NCBI GenBank assembly: GCA_023392115.1
Contig: JAEVZT010000079.1
Coordinates: 1-5,785 of the forward strand
From: Chloroflexota bacterium
GTDB taxonomy: Bacteria > Chloroflexota > Anaerolineae > Aggregatilineales > Phototrophicaceae
DNA: 5,785 nucleotides
Direction: 5' to 3'
The notes below the pieces were generated by a model. That model made no database searches and was not told the origin of the DNA. It was given only the letters and a program-made list of their open reading frames with translations. Position numbers and translations under genes: made by a program. Every line of letters starts with the position of its first letter. Positions within the stretch are counted from its first letter, which is position 1. Positions 4,889 to 5,785 of the stretch are shown piece by piece.

Positions 4889-5785
4889 ATGCACAAACCT
4901 TCGCACAACTCAAAAGACGTCAGCCGCTCGCTCTTGCTTGGCATCGCGATTGGTTTGGGACTAACGATCGTCTTTGCCGCGGGTTTCTTGTTCCGCGAAC
5001 TGGTCGATCCGTCGCCGGTCGTCAGGGCGTCTTCGTCGTCAGCGCAAGGTTATCCGCTGCTGGACGAGGTGCAGTCGCTGCTCGATCGCAACTACCTGCG
5101 CGATCAGCCGGATTACACGCAGCGCCAGTACGCGGCGATTCGCGGGCTGCTGGGTTCGCTCAATGACCGCTACACCTTCTTCATTGATCCGCCGGTTGCC
5201 GCGAGCGAGTCGGACGTACTCGCCGGAACCTACGGCGGGATCGGCGTGCAGGTACAGCGGAACGAGACGGGTGACGTCGCGTTGTATCCGTTCGAGGACA
5301 GCCCCGCGGCGGAGGTTGGCATCGAAACGGGCGACATTCTACGGGCGATCAACGGCACTCCACTCGATCCGTCGCTGACACTCGACGCGATCGACCAGAT
5401 GCTGCGCGGCGAGGTCAAAGCGGGCAGCGGCGTTGAGCTGACGGTATATCAGCCGGCGAAGGACGCCGAACTCACGGAGTTCATCGCGTTCGACGTGATC
5501 AACGTGCCGTCGGTGATATGGCGTGTGCTGGCGGAAGACGAGTCGATCGGTTATGTCCACATCATGCGCTTCACGGCGCGCACGCCGCAGGAGCTTGAGA
5601 CGGCGGTGGCTGACCTGCGCGACGCCGAAATTACCGCGTTAGTGCTTGATTTGCGCAATAATACCGGCGGGCTGCTCCAAGAGTCGATTCAGGTGGCAGA
5701 CGAATTCGTCGACGAAGGGGTGCTGGTCTACGAGCTGGACAATCAGGGCGAGCAGGCATTTGAGTCAGCGCGCGGGGGGTTAATG
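4889..5785 (+). CDS. S41 family carboxyl-terminal processing protease (partial)
   Basis: A CtpA-type serine protease that trims or degrades exported proteins; anchored in the membrane with the catalytic part outside. The window holds 299 codons with no stop. Residues 1-13 are a short polar N-terminus, and 14-37 are a hydrophobic helix acting as signal anchor or signal peptide. Residues 55-100 are the helical N-terminal region ending in LNDRYTFFIDP, the family's usual LxDxYTxF motif. A PDZ domain (about 104-190) carries the peptide-binding loop TYGGIGV (114-120) and the SPAAEVGIETGDILRAING stretch (138-156). The protease core starts with GYVHIMRF (221-228) and DLRNNTGGLL (254-263). The catalytic Ser and Lys should follow beyond the right edge and cannot be checked. 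The ATG at 4889 is chosen so that the anchor helix follows directly; in-frame GTG codons at 4874 and 4886 are possible. No clear Shine-Dalgarno is seen. It diverges from the kinase gene. Confidence 0.93.
   Translation, partial: MHKPSHNSKDVSRSLLLGIAIGLGLTIVFAAGFLFRELVDPSPVVRASSSSAQGYPLLDEVQSLLDRNYLRDQPDYTQRQYAAIRGLLGSLNDRYTFFIDPPVAASESDVLAGTYGGIGVQVQRNETGDVALYPFEDSPAAEVGIETGDILRAINGTPLDPSLTLDAIDQMLRGEVKAGSGVELTVYQPAKDAELTEFIAFDVINVPSVIWRVLAEDESIGYVHIMRFTARTPQELETAVADLRDAEITALVLDLRNNTGGLLQESIQVADEFVDEGVLVYELDNQGEQAFESARGGLM

Overview
The window holds four protein genes, two of them cut by the window edges, and one tRNA gene. It comes from a GC-rich bacterial chromosome. The content is largely housekeeping: fatty acid and phospholipid synthesis, a tRNA, a soluble sensor kinase and an exported protease. 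No phage, transposon or CRISPR feature is visible. A Chloroflexota (Anaerolineae-like) source is my best guess. It rests mainly on the style of the 1896-3065 protein: a cytoplasmic TPR-like start, one membrane segment, then a long Ala/Glu/Thr-rich outer linker. This is inference, not proof.

Layout. Positions 1-1499 on the minus strand carry plsX followed by the start of fabF, an apparent lipid-synthesis operon reading leftwards. Between the two genes a strong Shine-Dalgarno sequence lies 34 nt from the fabF start, with a hairpin in between that could close the gap. Positions 1654-1816 on the plus strand form a compact, self-contained tRNA-Leu(GAG) unit: consensus promoter, tRNA and intrinsic terminator. 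Positions 1896-3065 (+) encode an unrecognised single-pass membrane protein. Positions 3181-4812 (-) encode a soluble receiver-GAF-histidine kinase. The gene from 4889 to the right edge (+) is an S41 (CtpA-type) carboxyl-terminal processing protease that breaks off before its catalytic Ser/Lys.

The most striking non-coding element lies between the convergent genes ending at 3065 and 3181. It is a 114-bp imperfect palindrome whose arms are tandem 7-bp units (consensus GTRCYGA) in opposite orientation, capped by a perfect GGAGGAA/TTCCTCC hairpin. It probably ends transcription from both sides and may belong to a dispersed repeat family. The kinase and protease genes diverge from a 76-bp gap in which their candidate promoters overlap.

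I see no convincing new multi-gene system. The points worth a second look are the heptamer palindrome, the hairpin-spaced fabF start, the unknown membrane protein and the overlapping divergent promoters.
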